Part shown: in pieces, positions 23,578 to 32,681 of the stretch | How positions within the stretch are numbered: position 1 is the stretch's first letter | Layout of the letters: each line of letters starts with the position of its first letter | From: Phycisphaera sp. | Lineage (GTDB): Bacteria > Planctomycetota > Phycisphaerae > Phycisphaerales > UBA1924 | DNA length: 64,000 nucleotides | Assembly: GCA_025916675.1 (NCBI GenBank) | Contig: CP098402.1 | Span: forward strand, 2,165,205-2,229,204 | Direction: 5' to 3' | Made by a program: the position numbers and the translations under genes | The notes under the pieces: model-generated | The model's input: the letters and a program-made list of their open reading frames with translations, nothing else | Told to the model about the DNA's origin: nothing | Database searches by the model: none

Positions 23578-24168
23578 TTTGCGTCGGCGTCGCGTGCGCC
23601 ACGAGCGAAGGCCCGCGAGCGGGACGAGCGTGAGCGTCGCGTAAAAAAGCGTGTTGGCCACCAGGCCAGGCCAGACAGGCGCGAGCGGGACGAGATGGCG
23701 ACCGGGGCCGATGTTCCAGTACGTCATGCGCACGAGGGAGGAGAGTTGGCCGGGGGGGTAGACCTGGCGCCCCTCGGCCGCGCGCCACGGCCAGCCGTGG
23801 CGAACGTGCAAGTAGGAAGCGTTTGCCGGCGTGCCGCCCCACGCGGGGCGCGCATAGCCGGGGCGTGGATCGGTCGCCGCCACTGGGACCTCGGACACGT
23901 CCCTCAGATCCTTGAGTGCCAACGCGCCGTTGGCCGACACGAACCAGAATTCCGCGCCAAATCCGACAGTGCGGAAGGCCTCCACACTGGCGGCACCGTC
24001 CTCGAACTGGGCGTGGGAGACGACGGTCGTCCACAGCACGCCGTACATGATCGCCGCCGACACCGGCACGCTGGCCACCGCCAGCACCACCCCCACGAGG
24101 GCGCTCGCCACCACCATGCGAGCCGTCACGACGCGGTGCCGCTTCTGGTTGGTCGTCCCATCGGCCAT
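23473..24168 (-). CDS. Zinc-ribbon membrane protein, paralogue 3 of 3
   Basis: This 231-residue protein is the first gene of the tandem trio. Its N-terminus MADGTTNQKRHRVVTARMVV differs from the other two, but the following helix VASALVGVVLAVASVPV matches paralogue 2, and the extracytoplasmic ATDPRPGYARPAWGG and RHGWPWRAAEGR correspond to the conserved blocks of both. A second helix (PGLVANTLFYATLTLVPLAG), RTRRRRKRG and the zinc ribbon CVACGYELGEG...CPECG end it. Start at the ATG 24166-24168; a GTG overlaps just upstream and the ribosome site is weak. It is divergent from the gene at 24395, with 226 bases between them in which I see no other gene. Confidence 0.7.
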   Translation of the reverse strand: MADGTTNQKRHRVVTARMVVASALVGVVLAVASVPVSAAIMYGVLWTTVVSHAQFEDGAASVEAFRTVGFGAEFWFVSANGALALKDLRDVSEVPVAATDPRPGYARPAWGGTPANASYLHVRHGWPWRAAEGRQVYPPGQLSSLVRMTYWNIGPGRHLVPLAPVWPGLVANTLFYATLTLVPLAGLRSWRTRRRRKRGRCVACGYELGEGVGVGVCPECGLAKRPLAKGA

Positions 24169-24394
24169 CACGCGGACGATACGGCCGCGCCCCCACCCCC
24201 GGTGGACGCGCCACTGCTCCGGTTGCGCGATCAATCGGGCCGGTGGCGCGGCCAGCGGGTCCCCCGGCGCACCCACACGGCCCGGTCGCGCGGGCACCCG
24301 GCCCCCGGGCGCGGCCATTGGCCCCGCGTGCTCGCCCATCGGCTCCCGTAGATTCCGCTCAAGTGGCCCCGGCAACCCGCCGAAGACCATCCCC

Positions 24395-25096
24395 ATGGGA
24401 CGCAACCTGCCATACAACCGCACCGACGCCCTCGAGCGGACCCTCTCGCACCTGGACCGCTGGGAGGACGTCGCCGGCGAGATCGGGCTCGACGAGCAAG
24501 GCGTGCAATCGATAGTGCAGGCCGCCCAGGCGGCCCGCGAGGCGATGATCCAGGCCGAGATCGCGCGGGCCCGGGCCAAGGCGGCCACCGCCACCTGGCA
24601 CCGCCTGGCCGACGCCATGAAGGCCGAGGTGTCGACCGCCATCGTCACCATCAAGGCCACCGCGGCCCAGGCCGGCCAGGCCCAGGGCGACCCCGCCGCC
24701 GAGCGGGCCGTGTACGGCACGGCCTGGCTGAGCTACGCCAACAAGCCGGGCGTGGCCCCGGCCCCCGACGAGCCGGGCCAGCCGACGACCGGCCTGGACA
24801 ACAACGGCGCCGCCGTGCTCGCCTGGACGGGCAAGGGCCCCGCCGGCACGCGCTACGCGGTGCGCCGCCAACTCGAGGGCGAAACGGGCTGGACGGCCAT
24901 CGGCGACACGCACGAGAAGGCCTTCGTCGATCGCACCCTGCCCGCCGGCACGCCCAGCGTGGCCTACCAGGTGGTGGCCAAGTACGGGCCGCACGCCGTC
25001 GCGGGGGTGCCCACCGTGATGCGGCTGGGCTCGGCGCCGGCGCAGACGCGCGCCGCCATGGCCGGTGGGTTGGCGCTGCAGCGCGCGGCGGGGTAG
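24395..25096 (+). CDS. Hypothetical protein with helical N-terminus and Fn3-like C-terminus
   Basis: The 233-residue protein begins MGRNLPYNRTDALERTLSHL and is strongly helical and alanine-rich for about 110 residues (AAQAAREAMIQAEIARARAK). After a proline-rich linker (APAPDEPGQPT) comes a beta-rich domain of about 90 residues with AVLAWTGKGPAGTRYAVRR, TGWTAIGDTHEKAFVDRTLP and VAYQVVAKYG, the strand order and phrasing of a fibronectin type III domain. There is no signal peptide, so it is probably cytoplasmic. The start at ATG 24395 is the first near the helix; the ribosome site is weak. Function unknown. Confidence 0.7.
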   Translation: MGRNLPYNRTDALERTLSHLDRWEDVAGEIGLDEQGVQSIVQAAQAAREAMIQAEIARARAKAATATWHRLADAMKAEVSTAIVTIKATAAQAGQAQGDPAAERAVYGTAWLSYANKPGVAPAPDEPGQPTTGLDNNGAAVLAWTGKGPAGTRYAVRRQLEGETGWTAIGDTHEKAFVDRTLPAGTPSVAYQVVAKYGPHAVAGVPTVMRLGSAPAQTRAAMAGGLALQRAAG

Positions 25097-25114
25097 GGAC
25101 GGCTTGGCCCGGAT

Positions 25115-25646
25115 GTTTCGGGTTGTTCGGTTGTGTCGATCGCGCGTTCTTGGGTGTTCGTGTTGTGCTGTTGGAGCGGGCTTGGACGCTCGAGTTGTCG
25201 TATTGGAGCGTTCTCGTACGCTCGACGCTCTGGCGGAGCCGAAGACGGCTGCGCCAGAGCTGCGCTCCGTTTGGTTGTTCTTGGGCGCTCGCTTCGCTCG
25301 CTTGCGGCCTCACGGCCGGGCCGCTCAGCGGCCGCGCCTCTCGCATGCGCTTTCGCTCGAAGACTCGCTCGGCGGATGCTTCGGCGTCAAGAGCCCACGG
25401 CGCACACCGGCACAAGGCGCCCGGGCGACGGGGCATCCGCACCAGCCGGTCTTCCGGCGCAGGGCGCATGTCCCGGCGCGGCGGCTTCTGCCGCCCGGCC
25501 GTGAGGCCGCAAGCGAGCAACGCGAGCGCTCAAAAGCACCCCCGTTGGGCGAGCGCTGGCTCAGCCGCCCTTGTCTTCAAGGGGGGCTCCGCCGAGCGGC
25601 GAAGAACCAAGAACGCACGATCGACACAACTCAACAGCCCGAAGCG
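25115..25646. repeat. About 530-bp imperfect palindromic element between two genes
   Basis: The outer arms 25115-25160 and 25602-25646 are inverted copies sharing TTGTGTCGATCG(C/T)GCGTTCTTGG, and the inner arms 25287-25319 and 25496-25530 share GCTTGCGGCCTCACGGCCGG inverted, with weaker matches between (GGCGGAGCC...GAAGAC). Both strands therefore translate to similar peptides (for example NARSTQ and LACGLTAG), which is why spurious long frames appear. Local hairpins lie at 25228-25260, 25317-25332 and 25568-25583. No transposase is present. It fills almost the whole 553-bp gap between the Fn3-like gene and the convergent helicase gene and may be a dispersed palindromic repeat. Confidence 0.75.
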
Positions 25647-25649
25647 AAT

Positions 25650-27071
25650 TTACCCGTGGCTGTTGGAATTGCTCCGACGCCGGCCACCCGACCGGCCACC
25701 GGGGCCAGCGGAGCGACCGCCGCCATATCCACCCCCACCGCTCTTGCCACGATGCCCACCGGGCTTACCGCCGCGATAGCCGCCACCGGAGCGCTGGCCG
25801 CGATAGTTCCCACCGCCGCCGCCACCCGAAGGCCGCGAGCCGCGCTCTGGCTTCACGTAGCCCTTGGCTAGGTCGGCCCCGCACTCGCCCGCCTCGATGA
25901 CCGCCTTGGTGCGGTGCTCGATGGTCGCCATGTCGCGCACCTCGGCAGGCTCGCAGAACGTGATGGCCACGCCCGAAGCGCCGGCGCGGGCCGTGCGGCC
26001 CACGCGGTGCACGTACGTCTCCGAGTCGGCGGGCATGTCGTAGTTCACCACGTGGGTGATGCCGCTCACGTCGATGCCGCGGCTGGCCACGTCGGTCGCG
26101 ACGAGCACGCCCTGGGGGTCGCGTTTGAAGGCATCGAGCGCGCGGGTGCGGGCGTTCTGCGTCTTGTTGCCGTGGATGGCGCTCGCGCCCACGCCGTCGC
26201 GGTTGAGCTGCTTCACCAGGCGATCGGCCCCGTGCTTGGTCTTGGTGAAGACCAGCGTGCGGCCGATGCCCTCGCCGCCGCTGGCCGCCGCCATCATGAC
26301 GGTGTTGAGCAGGGCGGTCTTGTTCTCCTTGGGCACGATGTAGGCCTGCTGACGCACCCGCTCGACCGTGGTCGACTCGGGCGCGGTCTGGACGTGCGCG
26401 GGATCCTTAAGCAGGCCGTTGGCCAGCGCCTTGATAGCCTTGCTGGCCGTCGCGCTGAACAGCAGCGTCTGCCGCGTGTCGGGCGTGAGGGCCGCGATCT
26501 TGCGCATGTCGGGCAAAAAGCCCATGTCGAGCATCCGGTCGGCCTCGTCGAGCACCAGAACCTCAATGGAACCAAGGTCGATCAGGCCCTGCTCGTGCAG
26601 ATCCATCAAGCGGCCGGGCGTGGCAACGAGCACGTCCACGCCGCCGCGCAGGGACTTCTCTTGCCGGTACTGGCTGACACCGCCGTAGACGGCCGTGTGC
26701 CGAAGCGGCAGGTTGCGGCCGTACGCGACGAACGAGTCGAAGATCTGCACCGCCAGCTCGCGCGTGGGGCACAAGACCAGGGCGCGGGGCGCCCGGCCGT
26801 GCTTGCCGCGGCCCTTCTTGTCGGCGTGGCCGGCCTCGAAGAGATCGTGCAAGATGGGCAGCGCGAACGCCGCCGTCTTGCCGGTGCCCGTCTGGGCCGT
26901 GCCGAAGACGTCGCGACCAGCCAGCACCTCGGGGATGGCCAGGGCCTGGATTGGGCTGGGCGTGGTGTACCCACGCTTGGCCAGCACCCGGGCGATGGGA
27001 TCGGCCAGGCCCAGGTCGTCGAAGCTGGGGGTGTCTGTCTTGGTGTTGGCAGGCGCGGTGGAATCGATCAC
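25650..27071 (-). CDS. DEAD-box RNA helicase (RhlE-like)
   Basis: The 473-residue protein contains all DEAD-box motifs: Q motif region FDDLGLADPI...PSPIQALAIP, Walker A AQTGTGKT, PTRELA, TPGRLMD, VLDEADRMLDMGF, SAT, and C-terminal VATDVASRGIDV and HRVGRTARAG. It unwinds or remodels RNA (ribosome assembly, decay). After about residue 400 comes a Gly/Arg-rich tail with GGGGGNYRGQRSGGGYRGG, typical of RNA-binding RhlE-type helicases. The start is uncertain: I use the GTG at 27071 (MIDSTAPANTK); a TTG at 27083 is possible. Divergent from polA. Confidence 0.9.
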   Translation of the reverse strand: MIDSTAPANTKTDTPSFDDLGLADPIARVLAKRGYTTPSPIQALAIPEVLAGRDVFGTAQTGTGKTAAFALPILHDLFEAGHADKKGRGKHGRAPRALVLCPTRELAVQIFDSFVAYGRNLPLRHTAVYGGVSQYRQEKSLRGGVDVLVATPGRLMDLHEQGLIDLGSIEVLVLDEADRMLDMGFLPDMRKIAALTPDTRQTLLFSATASKAIKALANGLLKDPAHVQTAPESTTVERVRQQAYIVPKENKTALLNTVMMAAASGGEGIGRTLVFTKTKHGADRLVKQLNRDGVGASAIHGNKTQNARTRALDAFKRDPQGVLVATDVASRGIDVSGITHVVNYDMPADSETYVHRVGRTARAGASGVAITFCEPAEVRDMATIEHRTKAVIEAGECGADLAKGYVKPERGSRPSGGGGGGNYRGQRSGGGYRGGKPGGHRGKSGGGGYGGGRSAGPGGRSGGRRRSNSNSHG

Positions 27072-27361
27072 GGAACTGTTGGACAAGTGCTCTGCTTTCG
27101 GCCCATACGGGCAACGCGGCTGGCGTGCATGCCAGCCTGGGGAGGTCGATTGATCAATGGCCCCGCCGCGGGTGCGACGCACAGAAAAGGCCAACTGACT
27201 CGTACCGAAGATGGGGCCGGGCAGTCAAACCAGGTCCAGAGCTTCGGGTGCGGTCGTCGGTCCGTTGCGTCGGAAGCGTCCGCTGAGGCATGAGTATAGG
27301 CCAACCGACAGGCCAGCCCCGGCATTCCAATCCACTTGGATGGCCGATAGCATCGCCCACC

Positions 27362-30274
27362 ATGGCTGCCAAGAACCTCAAGACCCTCTACCTCATCGAC
27401 GGCTACGCCCAGTTCTTCCGGGCCTACCACGCCATCCGCACGCCCATGACCAGCCCGGTCACCAAGGAGCCCACCAACCTGACCTTTGGGTTCGTGGGCA
27501 TGCTGCTCAAGCTGCTGGCCGGCAAGAAGGGTGGGGCCGGGCTGGTGGGCGACGGGCCCGACTACCTGGCCGTGGCCATCGACGTCTCGGGCGACACGCA
27601 GACCATCCGCAGCGACATCGCCAGCGACTACAAGGCCCAGCGGCCCCCGCCGCCCGAAGACCTGCCCGAGCAAGTGCAGCGCTGCCTGAGCATCCTCGAA
27701 GCCATCGGCGTGCCCGTGCTGGGCAAGGAGCGGTACGAGGCCGACGACGTCATCGCCGCCCTCGCGCGCACGCAGGCGGACAAGGCCAACATCCGCGTCG
27801 TCAGCAAGGACAAGGACCTCAAGCAGCTCCTGCACCCTGCGGGAGACGGCACGCGCGGCGCGTTCGAGCTCTACGACGTGCACAAGGACGAGCTGATCAC
27901 CGCCGAGTCGCTCAAGGAGGAGTTCGCCGTCACGCCCGCGCAGTGGCGCGACGTGCTCGCGCTCGCGGGCGACACCGTCGACAACATCAAGGGCGTCGAG
28001 GGCGTGGGCCCCAAGACCGCCGCCAAGCTCATCGCCGAGTACGGCAGCCTCGAAGCCCTGCTCGCCAACGCCGACAAGGTCAAAGGCAAGCGCGGCGAGA
28101 AGCTGCGCGAGGCCGGCGACGTGCTCAAGACCAGCCTCAAATTGGTCACGCTCATCGACGACATCGACGTGCCCTTCGATCTCGACACAGCCCGCGTGGG
28201 CGGCCTAAAGCTCGAAGCCCTCATGCCCATCCTCAAGGAACTCGGCTTCAACCGCTACCAGGACGAGCTCAAGAAGCTGATGGGAGATATCGAACCAGCC
28301 GAGGGTGAGGTGGAGGCCAAGCCAACAAAGACCGAGAAGAAGGCCAAGAACGACGGCCAGGGCGGGCTCTTCGACGCACCGTCCGAGGTGCAACAAGCCA
28401 ACGGCGACTACACCATCGTTCGCACGAAGAAGGACCTGACCGCGCTTGTGAAAGCCCTCAAGGGCTCGAAGATCTTCGCCGTCGACACCGAGACCACCAA
28501 CATCCGCGCCATGCGGGCCGAGCTCGCGGGCCTGAGCTTCTCGGTCAAGGCGGGCGAGGCCTGGTACGTCCCCGTCCGCTCGCCCAAGCAAGGCACCCAC
28601 CTCCACGAAGCCACCGTGCTCGACGCGCTCAAGCCCATCCTCGAAGCCGACACACCCGCCAAGACCGGGCACAACCTCAAGTACGACATCCTCGTTCTTC
28701 GCAACGCCGGCGTCGAACTGGCGGGCATCGCCTTCGACACCATGGTCGCCAGCTACCTCATCGACGCCTCACGATCGTCGCACAGCATGGACGCCCTTTC
28801 GCTCGCCCTGCTGAATCGCGAGAACATCTCCATCAAGACGCTCATCGGCACCGGCAACAAGCAGAAGCGCTTCGACGAGGTGCCCCTCGACCAGGCCGGC
28901 CCCTACGCCGCCGAGGACGCCGACGTCTCGCTCCAGCTCCACGGCATCATGGCCACGCAGATCAAGGACATGGGCCTGACCGCTCTGAACGACGACGTGG
29001 AAGTCCCGCTCATCGACGTGCTGGCCGAGCTGGAATACAACGGCATCCTCGTCGACCCCAAGGAGTTGGAAAAGCAGGAACAACGCCTCAACACCCGCAT
29101 CGAGAAGCTCAAGGAAGAGATCCAGGACGAGGCCATGGCCACCTGCGGGCGCACGTTCGAGCCCGACTCGCCCAAGCAGCTCGCGACCATCCTGTTCAAC
29201 AAGCCCGACGCGGCCGACCCGGGCCTGGGCATCAAGCCGCTCAAGCGCGGCAAGACCGGCCCCTCGACCGACGCCGAGGTGCTCGACAAGCTCGCGCAGG
29301 ATACAACCATCGAGAGCCCGCTGCCGCAGCTCATCCTCGAGTATCGCCAGCTCACCAAGCTGGTGAACACCTACCTCGTGAGCCTGCGCGAGGAGATCAA
29401 TCCCGGCACCAAGCGCATCCATGCGAGCTTCAACCAGACCGTCGCCGCCACGGGCCGGCTCAGCTCGAGCGACCCCAACCTCCAGAACATCCCCATCCGC
29501 AGCGAGGTCGGCCGCGAGATCCGCCGCGCGTTCGTCGCGCCCAAGGGCCGCGTGCTGATCGCGGGCGACTACTCGCAGATCGAGCTGCGCATCCTGGCGC
29601 ACTTGTCCAAAGACCCGGCATTGATCGCCGCCTTCGAGGCCGGCGAAGACATCCACCGCGCCGTCGCCGCCCAGATCCACGGCGTTGCCCCCAAGGATGT
29701 CTCCCGCGAGCAGCGCGACGGTGCCAAGATGGTCAACTTCGGCATCATCTACGGCGTCACCGCTTATGGGCTGGGCCGCCGCCTGGGCATCGGCAACACC
29801 GAGGCCGGCGAGATCATCGAGGGCTACAAAAAGAAGTTCGCCGGCATCACCACCTTCCTCGAAGAGTGCATCCAGCAAGCGAGAAGCAACGGCTACGTCG
29901 AGACCATGCTCAAACGCCGCCGCCCAATCACCGAGATCGACGCGAAGAACCCCCACCGCAAGTCGCTGGCCGAACGCATGGCCATCAACTCGGTCGTCCA
30001 GGGCTCGGCCGCCGACCTCATCAAGCTGGCGATGGTCGACCTGCACGCCCGCCTGAGCCCCCACGCCGCCCACCTGCGCCGCGGCAAAAAGCCCGAGATC
30101 GAGGGTGTGCTCATGCTCCTCCAGATCCACGACGAGCTCGTCTTCGAGGCCGACAAGAAGGACGCCGAGAAGGCCAAGACGCTCATCGTTGACCGGATGC
30201 AGAGCGCCATGGACCTGCGTGTGCCGCTGGTGGTCGAGGCCAGCGTGGCGAGTAACTGGTACGAGGGGAAGTGA
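27362..30274 (+). CDS. polA: DNA polymerase I
   Basis: The 970-residue enzyme has three parts: the 5'-3' exonuclease (about 1-300; LYLIDGYAQFFRAYHAI, KDKDLKQLL), a 3'-5' proofreading domain with its catalytic residues present (FAVDTETTNIRAM, Asp375/Glu377), and the family A polymerase domain with GDYSQIELRILAHLS (about 735), the O-helix KMVNFGIIYG and LLQIHDELVFE. It carries out gap filling and primer removal. The O-helix Phe is kept. A lysine-rich linker (KPTKTEKKAKND) sits at about 320. Start at ATG 27362 (MAAKNLKTLYL), just before the conserved first strand. The stop overlaps the next gene's start (TGATG), followed by another overlap, so polA heads a three-gene operon. Confidence 0.97.
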   Translation: MAAKNLKTLYLIDGYAQFFRAYHAIRTPMTSPVTKEPTNLTFGFVGMLLKLLAGKKGGAGLVGDGPDYLAVAIDVSGDTQTIRSDIASDYKAQRPPPPEDLPEQVQRCLSILEAIGVPVLGKERYEADDVIAALARTQADKANIRVVSKDKDLKQLLHPAGDGTRGAFELYDVHKDELITAESLKEEFAVTPAQWRDVLALAGDTVDNIKGVEGVGPKTAAKLIAEYGSLEALLANADKVKGKRGEKLREAGDVLKTSLKLVTLIDDIDVPFDLDTARVGGLKLEALMPILKELGFNRYQDELKKLMGDIEPAEGEVEAKPTKTEKKAKNDGQGGLFDAPSEVQQANGDYTIVRTKKDLTALVKALKGSKIFAVDTETTNIRAMRAELAGLSFSVKAGEAWYVPVRSPKQGTHLHEATVLDALKPILEADTPAKTGHNLKYDILVLRNAGVELAGIAFDTMVASYLIDASRSSHSMDALSLALLNRENISIKTLIGTGNKQKRFDEVPLDQAGPYAAEDADVSLQLHGIMATQIKDMGLTALNDDVEVPLIDVLAELEYNGILVDPKELEKQEQRLNTRIEKLKEEIQDEAMATCGRTFEPDSPKQLATILFNKPDAADPGLGIKPLKRGKTGPSTDAEVLDKLAQDTTIESPLPQLILEYRQLTKLVNTYLVSLREEINPGTKRIHASFNQTVAATGRLSSSDPNLQNIPIRSEVGREIRRAFVAPKGRVLIAGDYSQIELRILAHLSKDPALIAAFEAGEDIHRAVAAQIHGVAPKDVSREQRDGAKMVNFGIIYGVTAYGLGRRLGIGNTEAGEIIEGYKKKFAGITTFLEECIQQARSNGYVETMLKRRRPITEIDAKNPHRKSLAERMAINSVVQGSAADLIKLAMVDLHARLSPHAAHLRRGKKPEIEGVLMLLQIHDELVFEADKKDAEKAKTLIVDRMQSAMDLRVPLVVEASVASNWYEGK

Positions 30275-30888
30275 TGGATGCGCCGAAGCCCTGGACCAAG
30301 CCGGCAACGTGGCCCCTGCCCATCGAAACCGAACGGCTCATACTCCGCCCGCTCTCGCACAACGACGTACAAGCCGTCTTCGAAGCGATTGAGGCCAGCC
30401 GCCCGTCGCTCGTGCCGTGGATGCCGTGGCCCAACACCGAGAACCTCTCGATCGGCCAGACCCACTTCACCATCGAACGCTTCCTGCGCGACCTCGAATC
30501 CGATGTGCCCGAGAACATGCACACGTCCATCTTCGATCGCTCGACCGGCCAGTACCTCGGCGGCACCGGTCTGCACACGTTCGTGCCGAATTCGCACCAG
30601 GCCGAGACCGGCTACTGGGTCATCGAGGAGCGCCGCGGCGCGGGCATCTGCACCGAGGCGGTTGTCGGCCTGACCGAGGTCGCGCTCCGCACACAGGCGG
30701 CCGGCGGCATGGGCATGCGACGCTTAGAGATCGCCTGCTCAGCCGACAATGAGCCCTCCGCGCGCGTCGCGCTCAAGGCGGGCTACCAGCTCGAAGCAAC
30801 GCTCCGCCAGCACCGCTGGGTCGACACCATCGGATGGAGCGATACCCTCATCTTCGCCGCCCTGGCCGACTCCTGGAGCGCCCCATGA
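30274..30888 (+). CDS. RimJ/RimL-type GNAT acetyltransferase
   Basis: A 204-residue protein with the RimJ/RimL subfamily pattern: PIETERLILRPLSHNDVQAV, then LGGTGLHTFVPNSHQAETGYWV, the acetyl-CoA loop EERRGAGICTEAV and, near the C-terminus, RLEIACSADNEPSARVALKAG. Such enzymes acetylate protein N-termini, antibiotics or small amines; the target is not readable. The ATG at 30274 overlaps the polA stop by one base (TGATG); a GTG one codon earlier is possible. It ends with an ATGA overlap with prmC, so all three genes are translated from one mRNA. Confidence 0.85.
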   Translation: MDAPKPWTKPATWPLPIETERLILRPLSHNDVQAVFEAIEASRPSLVPWMPWPNTENLSIGQTHFTIERFLRDLESDVPENMHTSIFDRSTGQYLGGTGLHTFVPNSHQAETGYWVIEERRGAGICTEAVVGLTEVALRTQAAGGMGMRRLEIACSADNEPSARVALKAGYQLEATLRQHRWVDTIGWSDTLIFAALADSWSAP

Positions 30889-31763
30889 CCACAGCCGCAG
30901 AGGCCTGGACCACACGCCGCCTGCTCGACTGGCTCCGCGGTGCCCTCAAAGACAAGGGCATCGACGACGCCCGCCTGTGCGCCGAGTTACTGATAGCCCA
31001 CGTCATCGGCTGCCAGCGCCTTCGTTTGTATATGGAGGCGGACCGCCCCGCTTCGCCCGATGAGCTCAATGCCCTACGCGCCCTCGCCAAGCGGGCCCTG
31101 AGTCACGAGCCCGTGCAGTACCTCGTGGGCGAAGCCAGCTTCTACGGCATCGCGCTCAAAGCCGACAAGCGGGCCCTGATCCCACGCCCAGAAACCCAGA
31201 CCCTCGTCGACGAAGTTGTTGCCGCGATCAAGACCGTCACCGATCACCCACCACTCGTCGCCGACGCCTGCACCGGCAGCGGCTGCGTCGCCATCGCGAT
31301 CACGAGCCAGGCCCCCACCGTCATCGCCCACGCCTGTGACATCGACACCGACGCGTTGGCACTCGCCGCCGAGAACATCGAGCGAACCAGCCTTGCCGAC
31401 CGCATCTCGACCTTCGAGGGCGACCTGCTCGCTGCCCTGCCCGAAGGCGAACGCTACGACGCCATCGTCGCCAATCCGCCCTACATCCCCGACGACGAGT
31501 GGGAAGCGGTCGCGCCCAACGTGAAGGACCACGAACCAACGCACGCCCTGCGGGGCGGGAGAGATGGACTCGATCTTGTCCGACCGCTGATCGAACAAGC
31601 GGCCGATCGTTTGCGCCCGGGCGGGCTGCTCGCGATCGAGGTCGCCACCGCGCGCGCCGGCGAGGCACTGCGGGGGCTCACCGCCGACGATCGATACCGT
31701 GATGCGCAGATCGTGCGAGACTTCGCCGGGCGTCCCCGCGTGATCACCGCCGTGCGCGCATAA
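30885..31763 (+). CDS. prmC: Release factor glutamine methyltransferase
   Basis: The 292-residue protein has the N-terminal helical domain of PrmC/HemK (about 1-80), VQYLVGEASFYGIALKAD, ALIPRPETQTLVDEV, the SAM-binding ADACTGSGCVAIAI loop and the catalytic IVANPPYIPDDEW. It methylates the Gln of the GGQ motif in peptide-chain release factors. ATG at 30885 overlaps the preceding acetyltransferase stop as ATGA. No prfA gene, its frequent partner, is adjacent. A hairpin follows directly but its T-run faces the other strand. Confidence 0.93.
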   Translation: MTTAAEAWTTRRLLDWLRGALKDKGIDDARLCAELLIAHVIGCQRLRLYMEADRPASPDELNALRALAKRALSHEPVQYLVGEASFYGIALKADKRALIPRPETQTLVDEVVAAIKTVTDHPPLVADACTGSGCVAIAITSQAPTVIAHACDIDTDALALAAENIERTSLADRISTFEGDLLAALPEGERYDAIVANPPYIPDDEWEAVAPNVKDHEPTHALRGGRDGLDLVRPLIEQAADRLRPGGLLAIEVATARAGEALRGLTADDRYRDAQIVRDFAGRPRVITAVRA

Positions 31764-31786
31764 AAAGGCCCGCGGGTTCGCGGGCC
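31762..31786 (-). terminator. Rho-independent terminator of the sorting-tail gene at 31813
   Basis: GGCCCGCG (31767-31774) pairs with CGCGGGCC (31779-31786) across GGTT. On the minus strand five T residues (31762-31766) follow. It overlaps the prmC stop codon; on the plus strand there is no T-run, so its action for prmC would be weaker. Confidence 0.8.
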
Positions 31787-31812
31787 TCAAGTCATCTAAA
31801 CTCTCAGGTCGA

Positions 31813-32445
31813 TCAGCGGCGACGGCGAAGGCCAACGAACGCCAAGCCGGCGGCAGCCAGAGCGCCAGCCCCTGGCAAGGGTACCACAACCTCGAAGCCG
31901 CCACCGGGCACCTTGTCCGAGCCGCCACCCGTCAGGCCGCGGAAGCGGACGAGGAAGCCGGGCTCGTTGAGCGAGCCGAGGAAGTCGGCCGCCGAGATGG
32001 TCGAGGCGGTGGCCGACGTGATGCTGAACATGAACATGCCGCTCTCGCCGACGGCGAGACCATCGGACGGGTTGCCCCCGCCCAGGAAGCTGCCGTTCAG
32101 GGCCGCCCCGCCGTCGAACGTCCCGAAGGGCGCGCCCGACTCGGAACCAGTATGCAAGAACTCGGACGGATTCGCGGAACTGAGGCCCGTTCCGGTGACC
32201 GCGTCGGCCCGGAACAGGAACCCGGTCAGGAACCCGCCTACCGAAGCCGGCGTGTCGTTGGTCAGCGAGACCTTGAGCTCGCCCGTCGAGCCACCAATGA
32301 AGTTGTACTCGAGCGAGCCGGAGTAGGTCGCACCGGTTTGTTCGGTACTGCTTCCGACGACACCTTGGATGTCGACGCTGTCGGCTAGGGCAGCTCCCGT
32401 GCTCAGGCCGAGCACGGCAAGACTGGCAATCATGGCACGAGGCAT
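31813..32445 (-). CDS. Secreted protein with PEP-CTERM-like sorting tail
   Basis: The 210-residue protein has a signal peptide (MPRAMIASLAVLGLSTGAALA, cleavage after ALA), a glycine/serine-rich beta-type mature part with phrases such as GSLEYNFIGGSTGELKVSL, and a C-terminal sorting tail VVPLPGAGALAAAGLAFVGL ending RRRR. By analogy with PEP-CTERM proteins it is exported and processed at the membrane by an exosortase-type enzyme, then placed on the surface; no exosortase is in the window. GGGAGAG precedes the ATG at 32443-32445. A terminator follows and the similar gene at 32682 is upstream. Function unknown. Confidence 0.85.
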   Translation of the reverse strand: MPRAMIASLAVLGLSTGAALADSVDIQGVVGSSTEQTGATYSGSLEYNFIGGSTGELKVSLTNDTPASVGGFLTGFLFRADAVTGTGLSSANPSEFLHTGSESGAPFGTFDGGAALNGSFLGGGNPSDGLAVGESGMFMFSITSATASTISAADFLGSLNEPGFLVRFRGLTGGGSDKVPGGGFEVVVPLPGAGALAAAGLAFVGLRRRR

Positions 32446-32626
32446 GGGACTCTCCCTCTCTACAAATATGTTGATCCGCTCCTATGACAACTGTACCACG
32501 GCCTGGGATGCGGGAATACCGGTAAACAAAGAAAAATTGAAATTTGCCATAGGATTGCCTGGCCCAACCAGCAAGTTATCACAACCCGAGATTGCCCAAT
32601 TCCACACCTTACCTGCCAATAAACGA

Positions 32627-32656
32627 CAAGCCCGCGAGAACGAACTCACGGGCTTG
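32627..32656 (-). terminator. Hairpin downstream of the second sorting-tail gene
   Basis: CAAGCCCGCGAG pairs with CTCACGGGCTTG (one mismatch) across a six-base loop, 26 bases after the stop of the gene at 32682. The following minus-strand bases are TCGTTTATT, a poor U-tract, so termination is likely but not certain. Confidence 0.5.
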
Positions 32657-32681
32657 AGATTGTGAGATCAACTGTTCGTAT

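Noticed and set aside
25123-25779. Long frames on both strands through the palindrome, with peptides such as NARSTQ and LACGLTAG
   Set aside because: They mirror each other because the DNA is an inverted repeat; no start signals and no domain, so not genes.
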